A stretch of DNA of 64,000 nt, from contig CAIWXI010000031.1 of NCBI GenBank assembly GCA_903916595.1, positions 62,001-126,000 on the forward strand, in the 5' to 3' direction. The number at the start of each line of letters is the position of its first letter. Position 1 is the stretch's first letter. A model generated the notes under the pieces. It saw nothing but the letters and a program-made list of their open reading frames with translations, had not been told where the DNA came from and ran no database searches. Made by a program: the position numbers and the translations under genes. This DNA comes from an uncultured Bacteroidales bacterium. Lineage in GTDB: Bacteria; Bacteroidota; Bacteroidia; Bacteroidales; FEN-979. This document shows, piece by piece, positions 8,783-17,654 of the stretch.

Positions 8783-9445
8783 ATGTCGCTTGGAAGGGAA
8801 TTAAGCTATCTTTTTTTGAAGGAGGTTCGTCTGGAACTCAAGCAACGCTATGTTCTGAATGGTATCCTGCTGTATCTTGTTTCCACCGTATTCGTAACGT
8901 ATCTTGCTTTTACTGGGATCATTACATCTGAAACCTGGAATTCGCTGTTCTGGATCATCCTGCTTTTCGTGGCAGTGAACGGTATTTCAAAAAGTTTTGT
9001 ACAGGAAAGCCCCGCCCGCCATCTGTATTATTATACTATCGCGAGCCCCGAAGCTATCGTCCTCTCTAAAATTCTTTATAACCTCTTGCTGATGGCTATA
9101 TTATCTGTGCTTGCACTACTGTTTTTTGTTTTGCTAATGGGTAATATGATCCAAAACCTGGGACTGTTTCTTATGGCACTCATTCTTGGCAGCCTCGGCC
9201 TCTCGTCGGTACTCACCATGATCGCTGCGATTGCTTCCCGCGCTTCAAATAATTTCTCCTTGATGGCGATCCTCAGCTTCCCAATCGTGTTGCCTTTGCT
9301 GATGACCCTGATGAAGGTCTCCGGATCGGCTTTGCAGTCGTATTCCTGGAGCGGTAGTATCCCACTGATTATTATCTTGTTAATAATTAATGTGGCTGTG
9401 ATCATGCTCGCGTTTCTTCTATTTCCGTACCTTTGGAGGGACTAA
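8783..9445 (+). CDS. ccmB: heme exporter protein CcmB
   Basis: A 220-residue inner-membrane protein with about six hydrophobic segments and the start typical of CcmB (LFLKEVRLELKQRYVLNGILLY). CcmB is the membrane part of the CcmAB ABC complex that releases holo-CcmE in cytochrome c maturation system I. The ATPase CcmA is not next to it. It starts 13 bases after the terminator and is followed by ccmC after an octad array, suggesting a ccmBCDE operon. Confidence 0.9.
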   Translation: MSLGRELSYLFLKEVRLELKQRYVLNGILLYLVSTVFVTYLAFTGIITSETWNSLFWIILLFVAVNGISKSFVQESPARHLYYYTIASPEAIVLSKILYNLLLMAILSVLALLFFVLLMGNMIQNLGLFLMALILGSLGLSSVLTMIAAIASRASNNFSLMAILSFPIVLPLLMTLMKVSGSALQSYSWSGSIPLIIILLIINVAVIMLAFLLFPYLWRD

Positions 9446-9450
9446 TTTAA

Positions 9451-9514
9451 ATGGTGAAATGGTGAAATGGTGAAATGGTGAAATGGTGAAATGGTGAAAT
9501 GGTGAAATGGTGAA
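9451..9514. repeat. octad array ATGGTGAA, 8 copies
   Basis: Eight exact copies fill the ccmB-ccmC gap, so they would be transcribed in the operon mRNA. Every copy contains ATG. Confidence 0.95.
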
Positions 9515-9529
9515 AGTAAACTAGCAACA

Positions 9530-10201
9530 ATGATCAAAAAATATTGGTGGAAACTCCTCAGCCTTATACTCCTGCTTTACGCGGTGACTTATGGGTTTTT
9601 TGTTTACACTCCTGATTTACCAGTGGTTCATGAATCGATCCGGAACCTCTTTTACCATGTGGGGATGTGGTTTGGGATGTTTACCATGCTTACGGTTTCA
9701 TTCGTATATAGTTTAAAGTATTTGAAGGGGTTTGATGAGAAAAATGACAGAGTAGCTATTGAGGCCGTGAACGTGGGCCTTATGTTCGGCTTTCTTGGTA
9801 TTTTTACCGGAATGATCTGGGCTAATTTTACCTGGGGAGCGCCCTGGGTAAAGGATCCTAAGTTGAACGGGGCAGCCGTGGGACTTGTAATTTACCTGGC
9901 TTATATCATCCTGCGGAGTTCTGTTGAAGACCGGCACAAACGGGCTAAAGTTTCGGCAGTTTACAATATTTTTGCGTTTGTGCTGTGGATAATATTTGTT
10001 CTTGTTCTACCAAAAATTGCCACAAATAGCATGCATCCCGGAGCTGCTGGTAAAGAAACTACCGTATTACCTATGCACATGGATTCTTCGATGCGAACGG
10101 TCTTTTATCCGGCAGTGATCGGATGGATACTGCTGGGTACCTGGATCCTTCAGATCAGGATCAGGATGTCGAAAATCAAGGATAAAATTGAGGAAAATTA
10201 A
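9530..10201 (+). CDS. ccmC: CcmC-type heme-handling protein (CcsA family)
   Basis: A 223-residue membrane protein with about six segments. It carries the tryptophan-rich heme-binding motif WGAPWVKDPKLNG (about 102-114), the counterpart of the CcmC WWD motif, flanked by histidines (HVGMWFGMF near 43 and PMHMDSS near 183). CcmC attaches heme to CcmE at the outer face of the cytoplasmic membrane. The position between ccmB and ccmD supports ccmC rather than the larger CcmF or CcsA. The octad array lies 15 bases upstream of its ATG. Confidence 0.88.
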   Translation: MIKKYWWKLLSLILLLYAVTYGFFVYTPDLPVVHESIRNLFYHVGMWFGMFTMLTVSFVYSLKYLKGFDEKNDRVAIEAVNVGLMFGFLGIFTGMIWANFTWGAPWVKDPKLNGAAVGLVIYLAYIILRSSVEDRHKRAKVSAVYNIFAFVLWIIFVLVLPKIATNSMHPGAAGKETTVLPMHMDSSMRTVFYPAVIGWILLGTWILQIRIRMSKIKDKIEEN

Positions 10202-10217
10202 AAATTAACCTTTAAAA

Positions 10218-10245
10218 CGTACATCGTACATTGTACATCGTACAT
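10218..10245. repeat. heptad array CGTACAT, 4 copies
   Basis: Period 7, one copy with a changed first base. It lies between ccmC and ccmD, 8 bases before the ccmD ATG. Confidence 0.88.
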
Positions 10246-10253
10246 TATTTATT

Positions 10254-10400
10254 ATGGAGCTATACGGAAAAATGTTTGTGGTTGTTACGGTTCTGGCTGT
10301 AATTCTTATCGGTATTTTCGGGTATTTGTTCATCATTGACCGGAAGTTATCGAAACTTGAAAAGGAGATCAGCCAGAAAGAAACTCATAACCAGCAATGA
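10254..10400 (+). CDS. ccmD: CcmD-like small membrane protein
   Basis: A 48-residue protein: a single hydrophobic helix (about 7-28) followed by a charged cytoplasmic tail (DRKLSKLEKEISQ). The length, the single helix and the place between ccmC and ccmE match CcmD, which stabilises the CcmC-CcmE complex. The stop codon overlaps the ccmE start (ATGA), so the two are coupled. It is short enough to be missed by automatic calling. Confidence 0.8.
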   Translation: MELYGKMFVVVTVLAVILIGIFGYLFIIDRKLSKLEKEISQKETHNQQ

Positions 10401-10804
10401 AGACTGTTCATATTATTATAATACTTGTTTTGGTGATTGCTATTGCTGTGGTGATTACCACCATCAGTGATTCAAGCACGTATTCCAACTTTAGTGATGC
10501 AGCTAAATCACCAGGGAAGGAGCTTCATATTATCGGGAAGCTCGACAAAGCGAAGCCAATGGTGTATGATGCAAAGAAGGATGCAAACCTTTTCAGTTTT
10601 TATCTCATCGACGATAAAGGCCTGGTAAAGCAGGTAATTTACCATAATGCCAAACCACAGGATTTTGAAAAGTCTGAAAAGGTTGTTGTTTCGGGTTCCA
10701 TGCAGGGCGATATTTTTATTGCTAAATCACTGCTGCTGAAGTGCCCTTCAAAGTATAACGATCAGAAAAATCCTGCCAAATTCGGGGATAAAGAGTTTAA
10801 ATAA
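10397..10804 (+). CDS. ccmE: CcmE heme chaperone, Cys-type (CxxxY)
   Basis: A 135-residue periplasmic heme chaperone with an N-terminal membrane anchor (about 4-24) and an OB-fold. The classical CcmE binds heme covalently through a histidine in HxxxY. Here the place is taken by cysteine: CPSKY, C116 and Y120. The CxxxY variant is known from some deltaproteobacteria and archaea, where it defines a modified system I. It is coupled to ccmD by ATGA. Neither ccmF nor ccmH follows; the next gene is ubiD-like. Confidence 0.85.
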   Translation: MKTVHIIIILVLVIAIAVVITTISDSSTYSNFSDAAKSPGKELHIIGKLDKAKPMVYDAKKDANLFSFYLIDDKGLVKQVIYHNAKPQDFEKSEKVVVSGSMQGDIFIAKSLLLKCPSKYNDQKNPAKFGDKEFK

Positions 10805-10812
10805 GGAATTTT

Positions 10813-10913
10813 GAATATCGAATGGCGAATATTGAATATTGAATAAATATTTTTCTGTATTAGCAATTTTTTATTCACAATTCGACATTCTTGTTCAATA
10901 TTCGACATTCGTA
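10813..10913. repeat. inverted pair of heptad arrays (GAATATT / ATTCGAC)
   Basis: Left arm 10813-10847 has five heptads beginning GAAT. Right arm 10873-10913 has degenerate heptads beginning ATTC, that is, the opposite orientation. The two arms could pair as an imperfect hairpin between ccmE and the ubiD-like gene. Confidence 0.75.
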
Positions 10914-10917
10914 ATTT

Positions 10918-12828
10918 ATGCCCTACCGTTCCCTTCGCGACTTTATTCAAACCCTTGAATCGGCAGGTGAGCTTATCCGGGTGAAAGAGTTTGTTTCGCC
11001 TTGTCTGGAGGTAGCTGAAATCGCTGACCGGCTTGTAAAAAGCGGGGGAAAGGCAGTCTTGTTCGAAAATAACGGAACAGAATTTCCTATTCTTATTTTG
11101 GCTTTCGCGGGTGACAAAAGGATGAATCTTGCCCTGAGCCTGCGCGATCTGGATGATGCCGGCCGGATGATCGAAGGGATAGTAAAAGATTTCATGGGCC
11201 CCAAGGAGCATTTCCTTGATAAACTCAGGCTGCTTCCTGCGTTACAGGAAATCTCATCCTGGATGCCGAAAACCTTGTCGGGCCGGGGAGCCTGCCAGGA
11301 TGTCATAATGAATCCCATTGACCTTGGCAAGCTTCCTGTACTGAAGTGCTGGCCTCACGACGGCGGTCCGTTCATTACTTTACCATGCGTTCATACCAGG
11401 AACCCCGAGAACAAAACCCGGAACCTGGGAATGTACCGGATGCAGGTTTTCGGGCCCTGCCTTGCAGGGATGCACTGGCATATGCATAAAGGCTCAGCAC
11501 ATCATTTTCATCTCTATAAACAGGCCGGTACGAGGATGCCGGTTTCTGTAAGCCTTGGTGGTGACCCTGTATATACCTATGCGGCCACGGCGCCTTTGCC
11601 CGAGAATCTTGATGAATACTTGTTTGCCGGGTTCCTTAGGAAGAAAAAAGTGGAACTGGTACGATGTATCACCAATGATCTTGAAGTGCCTGCCGATGCT
11701 GATTTCGTGATTGAGGGATATGTTGACCCCACGGAAGAACTTATTCTCGAAGGGCCTTTCGGCGACCATACGGGTTTTTACTCACTGGAGGGTATGTTCC
11801 CCCGTTTCCATGTGACTTGTATTACTCATAGGAAAGATGCAGTATACCCTTCAACTATAGTGGGCATACCACCTCAGGAAGATGCGTGGATAGGGAAGGC
11901 CACTGAGAGGATTTTTCTTACGCCGATTAAACTATCGGTTGTGCCGGAACTCTCAAACATGCATATGCCTCCGGAAGGGGTGTTTCATAATATTGCACTT
12001 GCCTCCATTCATAAGTCCTATCCGGGCCAGGCCGTTAAAGTCATGAGTTCATTATGGGGAGCCGGGCAGATGATGTTTAATAAAATGATGGGTGTGTTTG
12101 ATGCAGGAGTTGATCTGAATGATTATGTTCAGCTTGCACGTCTTATCAGCGAGCATACCCATCCTGTGTGGGGTGTTCATTTCATTCAGGGCCCTGCCGA
12201 TATTCTTGATCATTCCAGCAGAAAGTATGGTTTTGGAAGCAAGATAGGCTTTGATGCAACAGTAAAGACCGCTGAGGAGGAAACTGACACCTGGGTGAGG
12301 GGGACTCCATATGTTGATGAGAAGGAAATAATGAATGCTATACCCGCTATAACATCCGCCAATAGTAACCTGATTAAAGAGGGTATTTCGGCAGTGATAT
12401 TCTCGGTTCATAAGTCAAAGCCTTTTGAAATCAGGGTCATCGCAAAACAGCTGATTGAAGATGGGCTGGTAAACAATGTGAGTTTTATCATTTTTACGGA
12501 TTCCCTTCCCGGCGGTCATAATCTTTCGGTCCTGAGCTGGCTTGTCGCAAATAACCTGGATCCTATGCGCGATTGTTTTTACACGGAAGATGGAAATGGC
12601 AACAAAAATCCCGTATTATTTATTGATGGAACAATGAAGAGCCTCGCGATGGATGGTTTTACACGCGACTGGCCCAATGTAATTGTGATGGATGACGAGA
12701 CTATATCGGCTATCGATTCCAAATGGAACTCCCTGGGTCTGGGAGGTTTTATTTCTTCTCCCTCCCTTCAATTTAAGTCGCTGGTTATCAGCAATGGAGC
12801 GGTTGCCATGGATCCAGGCCGGGAATAA
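10918..12828 (+). CDS. UbiD-family decarboxylase
   Basis: A 636-residue soluble enzyme with the UbiD fold: an N-terminal domain (RSLRDFIQTLESAGELIRV), the central prenyl-FMN region with GMYRMQVFG (about 170) and the acid-rich EGPFGDHTGFYS (about 280-291), which holds catalytic Glu and Asp, then the C-terminal hexamerisation part. UbiD enzymes use prenylated FMN made by UbiX to decarboxylate aromatic or unsaturated acids. In Bacteroidota such a protein is often linked to menaquinone synthesis, but the substrate cannot be read here. The start ATG at 10918 follows the inverted heptad arrays by four bases. Confidence 0.85.
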   Translation: MPYRSLRDFIQTLESAGELIRVKEFVSPCLEVAEIADRLVKSGGKAVLFENNGTEFPILILAFAGDKRMNLALSLRDLDDAGRMIEGIVKDFMGPKEHFLDKLRLLPALQEISSWMPKTLSGRGACQDVIMNPIDLGKLPVLKCWPHDGGPFITLPCVHTRNPENKTRNLGMYRMQVFGPCLAGMHWHMHKGSAHHFHLYKQAGTRMPVSVSLGGDPVYTYAATAPLPENLDEYLFAGFLRKKKVELVRCITNDLEVPADADFVIEGYVDPTEELILEGPFGDHTGFYSLEGMFPRFHVTCITHRKDAVYPSTIVGIPPQEDAWIGKATERIFLTPIKLSVVPELSNMHMPPEGVFHNIALASIHKSYPGQAVKVMSSLWGAGQMMFNKMMGVFDAGVDLNDYVQLARLISEHTHPVWGVHFIQGPADILDHSSRKYGFGSKIGFDATVKTAEEETDTWVRGTPYVDEKEIMNAIPAITSANSNLIKEGISAVIFSVHKSKPFEIRVIAKQLIEDGLVNNVSFIIFTDSLPGGHNLSVLSWLVANNLDPMRDCFYTEDGNGNKNPVLFIDGTMKSLAMDGFTRDWPNVIVMDDETISAIDSKWNSLGLGGFISSPSLQFKSLVISNGAVAMDPGRE

Positions 12829-12843
12829 CACAATTATTTTTTG

Positions 12844-12851
12844 TAATTTTG
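12844..12851 (+). promoter_or_regulatory. -7 element TAATTTTG upstream of TonB receptor
   Basis: Fits TAnnTTTG, 20 bases before the ATG at 12872. No TTG lies at the proper -33 distance. Confidence 0.35.
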
Positions 12852-12871
12852 GCCACCAAACCAAAAAATGG

Positions 12872-15292
12872 ATGAAACAAACCGTACTTTTTTTATTTTT
12901 CCTGGTATTTTTTTCCGTTTCCTCTTTATCGGGTCTGTTAGCTCAGACTCATTCGGTTATGAAGGGGAGGTTGCTTGATGCCACAAATAATGACCCGGTT
13001 GCTTTTGCAAATATTGGTATCAAAGGGAAAGCCGGTGGAACTTTTACCGACAACAACGGGTTTTATAAGCTGGAGATAGTCAAGGGGGATCATGTAGTCG
13101 TGTTTTCCTGCATTGGCTATGAAAAACTTGAACGCCCTATCAACATTCCCGGTGATGGGAAACAGATCAATCTGGATATTTTAATCAAGCCTACCACCCA
13201 GGAACTCAATACTGTTGTTGTTTCGGGTTCCAGGTACGAGCAGAAGGTTGAGGAATCTATTTCTACTATCGAGGTACTTAAAGCCAGCTCGATACAGGCA
13301 TCGAACCCATCGAGTGTTGATCAGGCCATTGACAAGATGCCTGGCATTGCAATTATAGATAATGAGCCCCAGATCAGGGGGGGGAGCGGTTTCAGCTCGG
13401 GCCTGGGAAGCAGGGTGATGGTGATGGTCGATGAAATACCTATGATGAGGGGAGATGCCGGGAGGCCCGACTGGGGCTTTTTACCGGTAGAGGACATTGA
13501 ACAGATAGAGCTTGTAAAAGGAGCTTCTTCGGTGGTTTATGGCAGTTCGGCTATTACAGGGGCCATTAATATCAGGACGGTATACCCGAAATCAATTCCG
13601 GAGACAAAAGTTAATGCTTTCATGGGCATCTACAGTAAACCCTCTCAGAAGTTCACAACACCCTGGTCGGGGTTCAATCCGCTTCAGTTTGGGGTTTCTG
13701 TATCACATCTTCAGCAGTTCGATAATATTGACCTGACCGTTGGGGCCAGTTATTTTAACGATCAGATGTATATTGGCGGTGTGCCGGAGCTTGCAGCTGA
13801 CACGGCTTTCAATAAAGGAGAGTTTATCAAACGAGGCAAGGTCTATTTCAATACGAGGGTCAGGGATAAAAAGATTACCGGTCTTACCTACGGATTAAAC
13901 GGGAATTTCATGTACAATGAAAGTGCCGAAACCTATTTCTGGTATGATGCCGACACAAATATTTACCGTTCGTATCCTGGCGCCCTGTCTTATTTTAAAG
14001 TATTCAGTTTTTATGTTGATCCGTTTATAAAATACTACGATAAGAAGGGCAACCAGTTCAGCTTTAAAAACCGGGTTTATTTCGGAAATACAAATGCTAC
14101 AAACAACCAGTCGAACCGCTATACCACATTGTTCGACGAGCTGAAATACAGCCGCCGTTTCAGTAAACTTGGCGATTTGACCGTTGTTGCCGGTATCATG
14201 AGTACCTATTCCCATTCAGAGGGGCAGGTCTTCAGCGGTATCCTTGCGGCTAACGGTACTACCACTGCGAACCAGTCAGGTACTTATAATTCGGAGAATC
14301 TGAGCGTATATGTGCAGCTCTTGAAAAAATTCTTTAACCGCCTCACTATTGAAGCCGGGGGAAGGTTCGAGTATTATAATATTGCAGAACTCATCGAATA
14401 CAAACCTATTTTCAGGGCGGGCGCTAACCTGCGGGTAGGAAAGTCTTCTTATTTCAGAGTCTCTGCCGGGCAAGGCTACCGTGCTCCCAGTATTGGCGAG
14501 CGATATATTACAACGAATTCGGGGGGATTCGGTTTTTATCCAAATCCACAACTGCAGTCCGAAACGTGTAACTCATACGAAATAGGATTCAAGCAGGTGT
14601 TCCGTATCGGTAAAATAAATTTCATGGCCGACCTGGCCGGCTTTTATGAAGATTATTTCAACTACGTGGAATTCAATTTCGGGATTTGGGGCCACGGCCC
14701 GCTCACCCAGAGCATCGGTTTTAAATTCCTGAATACCGGCCCGGCCAGGATATACGGAGGGGATTTTACTTTGGCAGGCGACGGCAAACTATCGAGAAAC
14801 CTAGATCTTTCCATGCTTGTCGGGTATACTTACACTGTTCCCCAGTCGACCCAGCCCGACGAGGTGTATTATGAAAATTTTGAAACATCAACCCAGAAAA
14901 CAAGATATTATACTTACGCCAATACATCTACCGATACAGCAAACAATATCCTTAAATACCGTCTTCAGAACCTGGTAAAAGTAGACCTGCAGTTTACGTA
15001 TAAAAAACGGCTTTCGGCAGGAATTACTGGCAGATACTATGGATACATGCAAAATATCGATATTTTTTTGTACCAGCTGGATACTCCTAAAGCGATGCAT
15101 TCGGGTATTATCAAATACCGTCAGGAACATCATAGCGGCAATTTTATTGCTGATGCCAGGGTAGGGTATACGTTTGGTATTTTCAAGGTCTCGCTGATTG
15201 TGAACAACCTCATGAATACAATGTATTCACTGAGGCCGGTAACCATTGAAGCACCCAGGACCACTTCATTGCAGGTAGTTGTTAACATTTAA
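12872..15292 (+). CDS. TonB-dependent outer-membrane receptor
   Basis: An 806-residue receptor. The signal peptide (MKQTVLFLFFLVFFSVS...LLAQ) is followed by a CarboxypepD_reg-like domain (about 29-110), a plug domain (about 120-235, with QIRGGSGFSSGLGSRVMV and VKGASSVVYGSSAITGAINI) and the beta-barrel ending in an aromatic-poor TSLQVVVNI. It imports a large substrate across the outer membrane with TonB energy; the substrate is unknown. No SusD partner is nearby, so it is not a classical PUL pair. I place the start at 12872, because the preceding in-frame codons lie in ubiD. The next gene is a T9SS cargo 26 bases on, possibly co-transcribed. Confidence 0.88.
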   Translation: MKQTVLFLFFLVFFSVSSLSGLLAQTHSVMKGRLLDATNNDPVAFANIGIKGKAGGTFTDNNGFYKLEIVKGDHVVVFSCIGYEKLERPINIPGDGKQINLDILIKPTTQELNTVVVSGSRYEQKVEESISTIEVLKASSIQASNPSSVDQAIDKMPGIAIIDNEPQIRGGSGFSSGLGSRVMVMVDEIPMMRGDAGRPDWGFLPVEDIEQIELVKGASSVVYGSSAITGAINIRTVYPKSIPETKVNAFMGIYSKPSQKFTTPWSGFNPLQFGVSVSHLQQFDNIDLTVGASYFNDQMYIGGVPELAADTAFNKGEFIKRGKVYFNTRVRDKKITGLTYGLNGNFMYNESAETYFWYDADTNIYRSYPGALSYFKVFSFYVDPFIKYYDKKGNQFSFKNRVYFGNTNATNNQSNRYTTLFDELKYSRRFSKLGDLTVVAGIMSTYSHSEGQVFSGILAANGTTTANQSGTYNSENLSVYVQLLKKFFNRLTIEAGGRFEYYNIAELIEYKPIFRAGANLRVGKSSYFRVSAGQGYRAPSIGERYITTNSGGFGFYPNPQLQSETCNSYEIGFKQVFRIGKINFMADLAGFYEDYFNYVEFNFGIWGHGPLTQSIGFKFLNTGPARIYGGDFTLAGDGKLSRNLDLSMLVGYTYTVPQSTQPDEVYYENFETSTQKTRYYTYANTSTDTANNILKYRLQNLVKVDLQFTYKKRLSAGITGRYYGYMQNIDIFLYQLDTPKAMHSGIIKYRQEHHSGNFIADARVGYTFGIFKVSLIVNNLMNTMYSLRPVTIEAPRTTSLQVVVNI

Positions 15293-15318
15293 AAAACTCA
15301 AACTAAAAACAAATCCAT

Positions 15319-16284
15319 ATGAAAAAACAAGTTTTACTTTTCTTTGTCTTGCTGCTTGGTTTCGCAAGCCTTAACCAGGCGCAGCAGATTCTTCCCGATG
15401 GCAATTTTGAAAGCTGGTCGCGTTACACTCCCGTTCCTCCGGCCCATCCGTTTGATCAACCGACAGGAGGTTTTTTTTATACATTGAATATTCTGGATAC
15501 CATCCCGACCCCACCGGGAATTACCGTGTACAAATGTGACACAGCTCATACCGGTTCCTATTCTGCACGCTGCATAACCCGTAAGATTGATGTTCTGAGT
15601 ATCCTTATTCCCGGGGTCGTTGGAACACTTAAACTCAACTGGATAAATAATTCAGCTATTCTCGGATTACCCTATAAATGGACGAACAAACCCTTGCGTT
15701 TTCAGGGGTATTACCAGTCATATCCTGTTAAAAATGACGCCTCCGCAGTTGTGCTGTTGCTCTCAAAATGGAATGCAGTCTCTAAGAAAAGGGATACTAT
15801 TGCTTATAATAAGCTTGTTTTCAATGGAACTGTTTCTGCCTGGACCAAATTTGACACGGCAGTAATATACAGGAACCCTAACGTAATGCCTGACACCATT
15901 TGTATGCTGCTTTTATCCTGTGCAGGTTTCAATGCCTCAAATCTTTTCGGATCCACGGGCGAGGTTGGCAGCCAGGCTTTGTTTGATGATATAACCCTGA
16001 CCGGACTTTTTCCTTATGCAGTTGAGGATCTGATGGCTCAGGATATAAACATCTCGGTGAGCCCGAATCCGGCTACTGACTACCTTCAGGTTAAACTGGA
16101 GAAAGCCGTGAAAGATGCTACTTTCGAAGTCTACAATACACAGGGTTGCCTGGTTCTCAGTCACCCGATGCAGGACATGACAGGACGTTTCAGTGTAAGT
16201 TCACTCTCTGCAGGAATGTATTTTTATCATCTCAGGACGGCCGGCAATACGCTGGGTTCTGGAAAGTTTGTCATTAACCGGTAA
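15319..16284 (+). CDS. secreted T9SS sorting-domain protein
   Basis: A 321-residue exported protein with a signal peptide (residues 1-21, ending NQAQ), a middle beta-rich region beginning LPDGNFESW that resembles the putative carbohydrate-binding PCMD type, and a Por secretion domain (about 245-321, [11 protein letters not shown]...[12 protein letters not shown]). It is probably exported by T9SS to the cell surface. It follows the TonB receptor closely and may bind the substrate that the receptor imports; this is inference from position only. A heptad array begins right after its stop codon. Confidence 0.75.
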   Translation: MKKQVLLFFVLLLGFASLNQAQQILPDGNFESWSRYTPVPPAHPFDQPTGGFFYTLNILDTIPTPPGITVYKCDTAHTGSYSARCITRKIDVLSILIPGVVGTLKLNWINNSAILGLPYKWTNKPLRFQGYYQSYPVKNDASAVVLLLSKWNAVSKKRDTIAYNKLVFNGTVSAWTKFDTAVIYRNPNVMPDTICMLLLSCAGFNASNLFGSTGEVGSQALFDDITLTGLFPYAVEDLMAQDINISVSPNPATDYLQVKLEKAVKDATFEVYNTQGCLVLSHPMQDMTGRFSVSSLSAGMYFYHLRTAGNTLGSGKFVINR

Positions 16285-16312
16285 CAGATAACAGATATCT
16301 GATATCTGACAG
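16285..16312. repeat. heptad array (CAGATAA/CAGATAT), 4 copies
   Basis: Four 7-base units directly after the TAA stop. It shares GATAACAGATATC with the array at 5201. Confidence 0.75.
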
Positions 16313-16328
16313 TAAAACATTCTATGAT

Positions 16329-17552
16329 ATGACAGAAATAACAAGTTCAAAAATGGCCATAGAGCTCGAAGATAAGTACGGAGCTCATAACTATCATCCG
16401 CTGCCGGTGGTCCTTGCAAAAGGCGAAGGTGTATTCATGTGGGACGTTGAAGGAAAGCGCTATTTTGATTTCCTGTCAGCCTACTCTGCCGTAAACCAGG
16501 GACACTGTCATCCGAAGATAATTAAAGCCCTGATCGATCAGGCACAGACTCTCGAGCTTACTTCCCGTGCGTTTTACAACAATGTGCTGGGGGTTTACGA
16601 AAAATTCATCACCGGGTATTTCGGGTACCAGCGTGTATTGCCTATGAATACGGGTGCCGAGGGCGATGAAACAGCTTTGAAACTTACCCGTAAATGGGCA
16701 TACAAGGTCAAGGGAGTTCCTGAAAATCAGGCAAAGATCATTTGCTGTGAAAATAACTTTCACGGGCGGACGATATCGATCATCTCCATGTCGACCGACC
16801 CTCAGGCAAGGGATGATTTCGGCCCATTCACCCCGGGTTTCATAATTATTCCATACAACGACCTTTCGGCCCTTGAGAAGGCCCTTCAGGACCCCACGGT
16901 CGCGGGCTTCCTGGTAGAGCCGATACAGGGTGAAGCCGGGGTTTTTGTCCCCGATGAAGGCTATCTTAAGAAGGCCTATGACCTCTGCAAGGCAAATAAT
17001 GTATTATTTATTGCGGATGAGGTGCAGACCGGCATCGCGCGTACGGGAAAACTCCTTGCCTGCGACTGGGAAGGCTTCAAACCCGATGTGTTAATACTCG
17101 GTAAGGCACTGTCAGGAGGAGTTTATCCCATTTCGGCTGTTCTTGCCGATGACCATATCATGATGGTAATTCATCCGGGCGAACACGGCTCAACCTTTGG
17201 TGGAAATCCTGTTGCCGGCCGGGTTGCCATTGCAGCCCTGGAAGTGGTAAGGGATGAGAAACTGGCAGAAAACGCTCAGAAAATGGGTGAGCTGTTTCGT
17301 TCCGAGATCATGAAGATCAATTCTCCTTTTATTGAACTCGTTCGCGGAAAAGGCCTTTTGAACGCTATTGTGATCAGACCCCATAAGGGGAAATCGGCAT
17401 GGGATGTTTGCCTGAAGATGCGCGATAACGGACTGCTGGCAAAGCCCACCCACGATCACATCATTCGTTTCGCACCGCCTTTGGTGATCAATGAGGCACA
17501 AGTGCTTGAGGCGGTAGGCATCATAGCCAGGTCGATAAAGGAGCTGGAATAA
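16329..17552 (+). CDS. rocD: ornithine--oxo-acid aminotransferase
   Basis: A 407-residue class-III PLP enzyme that converts ornithine and 2-oxoglutarate to glutamate semialdehyde and glutamate in arginine/proline metabolism. Signs are [13 protein letters not shown] (about 107), HGRTIS (about 147), the PLP-phosphate and acidic motif [14 protein letters not shown], and the Schiff-base lysine K259 in LGKALSGG. The length is normal for the family. Its TAA stop is fused to an octad array. No partner gene of the arginine pathway is adjacent. Confidence 0.93.
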   Translation: MTEITSSKMAIELEDKYGAHNYHPLPVVLAKGEGVFMWDVEGKRYFDFLSAYSAVNQGHCHPKIIKALIDQAQTLELTSRAFYNNVLGVYEKFITGYFGYQRVLPMNTGAEGDETALKLTRKWAYKVKGVPENQAKIICCENNFHGRTISIISMSTDPQARDDFGPFTPGFIIIPYNDLSALEKALQDPTVAGFLVEPIQGEAGVFVPDEGYLKKAYDLCKANNVLFIADEVQTGIARTGKLLACDWEGFKPDVLILGKALSGGVYPISAVLADDHIMMVIHPGEHGSTFGGNPVAGRVAIAALEVVRDEKLAENAQKMGELFRSEIMKINSPFIELVRGKGLLNAIVIRPHKGKSAWDVCLKMRDNGLLAKPTHDHIIRFAPPLVINEAQVLEAVGIIARSIKELE

Positions 17553-17653
17553 ATGGTGAAATGGTGAAATGGTGAAATCGAGAGATAGTGAAATTTCGGG
17601 TTTCGTTTATTCTGGTTTTTCACCATTTCGCTATTTCACCATTTCACCATTTT
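17553..17653. repeat. inverted octad arrays between convergent genes
   Basis: Left arm 17553-17592 is ATGGTGAA copies, right arm 17616-17653 is CATTTCAC/CATTTCGC copies. The arms are complementary over roughly 35 bases with a loop of about 20, between the 3' ends of rocD and the TonB receptor. It may act as a bidirectional terminator or mRNA 3' end. Confidence 0.85.
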
Positions 17654-17654
17654 C

